DNA from: Polytrichum commune | Taxonomy: Eukaryota > Streptophyta > Polytrichopsida > Polytrichales > Polytrichaceae | Reading direction: 5' to 3' | Length of the DNA: 60,000 nt | Assembly (NCBI GenBank): GCA_950295325.1 | Contig: OX485805.1 | Coordinates: 15,613,501-15,673,500 of the forward strand | In this document: in pieces, positions 57,857 to 60,000 of the stretch | Numbering within the stretch: the first letter of the stretch is position 1 | Layout: every line of letters begins with the position of its first letter | Notes under the pieces: generated by a model | The model's input: the letters and a program-made list of their open reading frames with translations, nothing else | What the model was told of the DNA's origin: nothing | The model's database searches: none | Translations under genes and position numbers: made by a program

Positions 57857-58236
57857 TCAATAAGAGGAATGAACGTTTGTACCTTCTTGCATCACAACAA
57901 GTTTGTTTCTCCACACAACCTTTACTTCAGTTGTTTCATTGGCAAGGGGCTTGGGAATCTCTAAAAGACGATACAACTCATCCTTCATGACTCTTGTCAT
58001 GTGACCTCTAGCATCTCGAAACTTTCGTGAGACTCTACTCTGGAGGCCAGGCTCCATGCTTGACTGCGGTCCCCATGCTTGGTCAAACTGCTTGCAAACT
58101 ATTGGATCATCAAGGACACCAAAATCTTCTAAAATGGCCCTTTTAGTGCTCTCTTGCCCTGGGTGAATGGAACTTGTGGATGGATTCCTCCCAAGGAGGA
58201 AAGACCGAATGATCCCAACCAACCTCCGCTGCCAGT
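57857..58236 (-). CDS. Unrecognised open segment interrupted by a Tigger insertion
   Basis: About 125 codons are open on the minus strand from WQRRLVGIIRSFLLG (58234) to the stop at 57857, including RKFRDARGHMTRVMKDELYR. The upstream 14 codons (to 58279) belong to the end of the Tigger copy, which inserted at the TA inside the Tyr codon or at an intron edge. Joining the flank beyond 59851 gives a stop within eight codons in this frame, so either the segment starts at an exon boundary (CTGGCAG could be an acceptor) or it was already broken. The family is unknown. Confidence 0.3.
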
Positions 58237-58237
58237 A

Positions 58238-59849
58238 TAGTCTAACCTTGTTAGTACAACACTCGTTTATACGACACATTTTTGCGTGACCAAACTTTTT
58301 AGTTCAAAACTCCCTCTTTTATACGACTACGACACTTGATAATACGACATTTAGAATCTCCATTTTGTCATATTAAAGAGGTAGTTGATGCTAGAATTTC
58401 TTTCATCTATGTTATGTACATCTAAAATACATCCATTTTCACTTGGGAACTACTTGGGAACTTCACTTGTCATTGGGAACTTAATGATATTTAGGGTTAC
58501 TAGTGTAGAATGTGCTTGGTTAGGGTTAGAGTGGCCTCCTTCCTATTCTTTTGTCAGATTATGAGCCTGAAGATGTTAACAACATGGATTAGACTAGATT
58601 GTATTTTAGAGCACATCCTAATAAAATATTAACACAAGGGAAGGTGAAGGGTCGGAAGTTACAGAAAGAGTGTGTAACAATTGCTCTTGCTGTTAATTTA
58701 AGTGGGATTAAGAAGTTGAAGTTGCTTGTGATTTATACATCTAAGCAACCACAATGTTTTGGAAGTTGGCAACCTTGTGAGTATCTACGGTGGCACTCAG
58801 ATAAAATAGCTTGGATGAAGGGGGATATATTTGAAGCTTGGATTTTGCAGCTCAACAATCAATTCAAAGGCCAAAATCAAAAGGTGATTATGATTTTGGA
58901 TAATGCATCTTCATGGATAAGTAGCTCTACCAACGTTGGTAAGTCTCGTGGTTTTTCAACCTTGGAATTGAGTGACATGACTTTGGTATTCCTTCCTCCC
59001 AATGTTACAAGCGTAATTCAACCTTTGGATCAAGGTATGATAGCATCTTTCAAAATTCAATACAAGAAGAAACTTTTGCAATGGGTTTTACCACAGTATG
59101 ATGATGCTACATTGAAGGACTTAAGGAAGGTGGTGCCCAACATCAAACTGGCTACCATGTGAAGTTATGAAATATGGAGTGAGTCGGATGCATAGATAGC
59201 TAGGAAATGTTGGAGGATGGTGCATATATTACTTGCAATATGGAATGTTGATTTTGCCCTAGTTGATGAAAGGGAGAAGAATAGTATGCAAGAAGAATCA
59301 AATAAACTTCATGCTTTGATTTCAAAATTGCAACTGGTTGATGATGAGATGTCAATCAAGACTTATATTCAAGTGGAAGGGAAAGAGATTATTGAGCTAA
59401 AATTGAGTATTGATGAGTTGGTGGATGCTACTTTGGGAATCAAAGGCCTTGATCGTAATTGATCTACATTCAATATATGTGGATGTGTTGCTCCACCTAC
59501 ATTATAGCTTAGTGATCCTGCACGTCATACATCATTGTTGTCTAATTCTTTATTAGACAACTTTTTACATTTTGGTGTTATCAAAATTATTAGTTTTCAA
59601 AAGCTAGTAGGGAATTTAGATAAGATGACAATTGCTAACGTGGGTAGACAACACCAAAGATCTTTGAACTAGTATTTCAAGAGTTCTTGAGAATATTTGT
59701 ATTTGTTTGGAGTCATAAGTTATTATTTCATACAATCTATATTGCTTAAACTCGTTGTATACATTTTTAAGCTCATATTAAGCTCATACACCTCAATAAT
59801 ACGACATTTTTTGTGTTTCCCACACGTGTCATACTAAAGAGGAGAACAG
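58238..59849 (+). mobile_element. pogo/Tigger-type DNA transposon, copy 2 (internally deleted)
   Basis: The left end TAGTCTAACCTTGTTAGTAC follows TA (58236-58237). The right end ...CTAAAGAGGAGAACAG is followed by TA (59850-59851), so the target duplication is intact. Subterminal ATACGACA motifs recur at 58275, 58320, 58338 and 59797. It is about 540 bp shorter than copy 1 (9478-11627), mainly before the DDE domain, where the CENP-B-type DNA-binding part would be. Confidence 0.9.
58585..59462 (+). pseudogene. DDE_1 (pogo/Tigger) transposase pseudogene, copy 2
   Basis: The catalytic domain is well kept. It has RLYFRAHPNKILTQGKVKGR, then CVTIALAVNLSGIKKLKLLV, SWQPCEYLRWHSDKIAWMKG, KVIMILDNASS (second Asp in LDNA), LVFLPPNVTSVIQPLDQGMI (third Asp of the DDD triad in QPLDQG) and an FKIQYKKKLLQW helix. 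The first Asp box reads NMD followed directly by a stop where the family has Glu (NMDET), and another stop lies at 59160. The tail continues at 59217-59462. The N-terminal DNA-binding half is missing. Confidence 0.9.
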
Positions 59850-59851
59850 TA

Positions 59852-60000
59852 GTTGGTGATATATATTCAACTGTCAGCATGTTTATTCTCACATAATTAG
59901 GTAGTACTAGAAATTGCGGAAAGGCCAAGGAACATTTCTCATGAATGCCATATTTCACCTGACATAGTACAAAAGATGACCTTCACGAGAACAGACGATC
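59852..60000. other. Flank of Tigger copy 2, no gene seen
   Basis: Short remaining sequence without supported features. Confidence 0.4.

Noticed and set aside
1-60000. tRNA, rRNA or snRNA genes
   Set aside because: I looked for GGTTCGA-type B boxes and conserved rRNA or snRNA text and found none that could be folded into a convincing gene; a dedicated scan could still find one.

Overview
This window looks like nuclear DNA of a land plant. The genes are sparse, intron-rich and separated by long AT-rich spacers full of decayed transposons, MITE-like elements and (CT)n tracts. I found no rRNA, tRNA, CRISPR array or bacterial-type operon. One gene is a homologue of CEP104/FAP256, a ciliary-tip microtubule protein. 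That favours a lineage with motile sperm (bryophyte, lycophyte, fern, cycad or Ginkgo) over a flowering plant. The species cannot be named from the sequence alone.

Layout. 1-3.9 kb: decayed L1-type LINE on the minus strand (endonuclease, reverse transcriptase, zf-RVT remnants). 4-9.4 kb: MITE-like inverted-repeat elements and dispersed repeats. 9.48-11.63 kb: decayed pogo/Tigger DNA transposon. 12.25-14.02 kb: tandem array of a roughly 245-260 bp unit carrying a (CT)n tract. 14.56-14.96 kb: foldback element with a near-perfect 84-bp palindrome at its centre. 15.2-19.4 kb: repeats and featureless DNA. 19.5-21.8 kb: decayed MULE transposase on the minus strand. 22-25.4 kb: more repeats.

The gene-bearing core is 25.5-49.4 kb. 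(i) An R2R3-MYB of subgroup 22 (MYB44/70/73/77-like), + strand, coding region 27927-29333, with an apparently spliced 5' leader that carries upstream ORFs. (ii) Convergent to it, a two-exon gene for a spermidine-synthase-fold, SAM-dependent-methyltransferase-like protein (minus, 31156-33368), possibly plastid-targeted. (iii) Divergent from that, the CEP104-like gene (+, 37880-49334), for which I assembled 17 exons by hand; one small exon is still unresolved. At least seven copies of one short terminal-inverted-repeat element (termini AGGTAAGC...GCTTACCT, TA target sites) sit in the introns of (ii) and (iii) or at 57 kb.

49.4-55.5 kb shows nothing coding that I can support. 55.6-58.24 kb holds unrecognised open segments on both strands. 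A second, shorter Tigger copy (58238-59849) is inserted at the edge of one of them.

The three recognised genes have unrelated roles (transcription, a small-molecule or methyl-transfer-type enzyme, ciliary microtubules) and do not form a pathway. I did not find a convincing new multi-gene system. The most unusual points are the leader uORFs of the MYB gene, the long low-complexity insert and duplicated C-terminal motif of the CEP104-like protein, the intron-dwelling MITE family, and the 84-bp palindrome.
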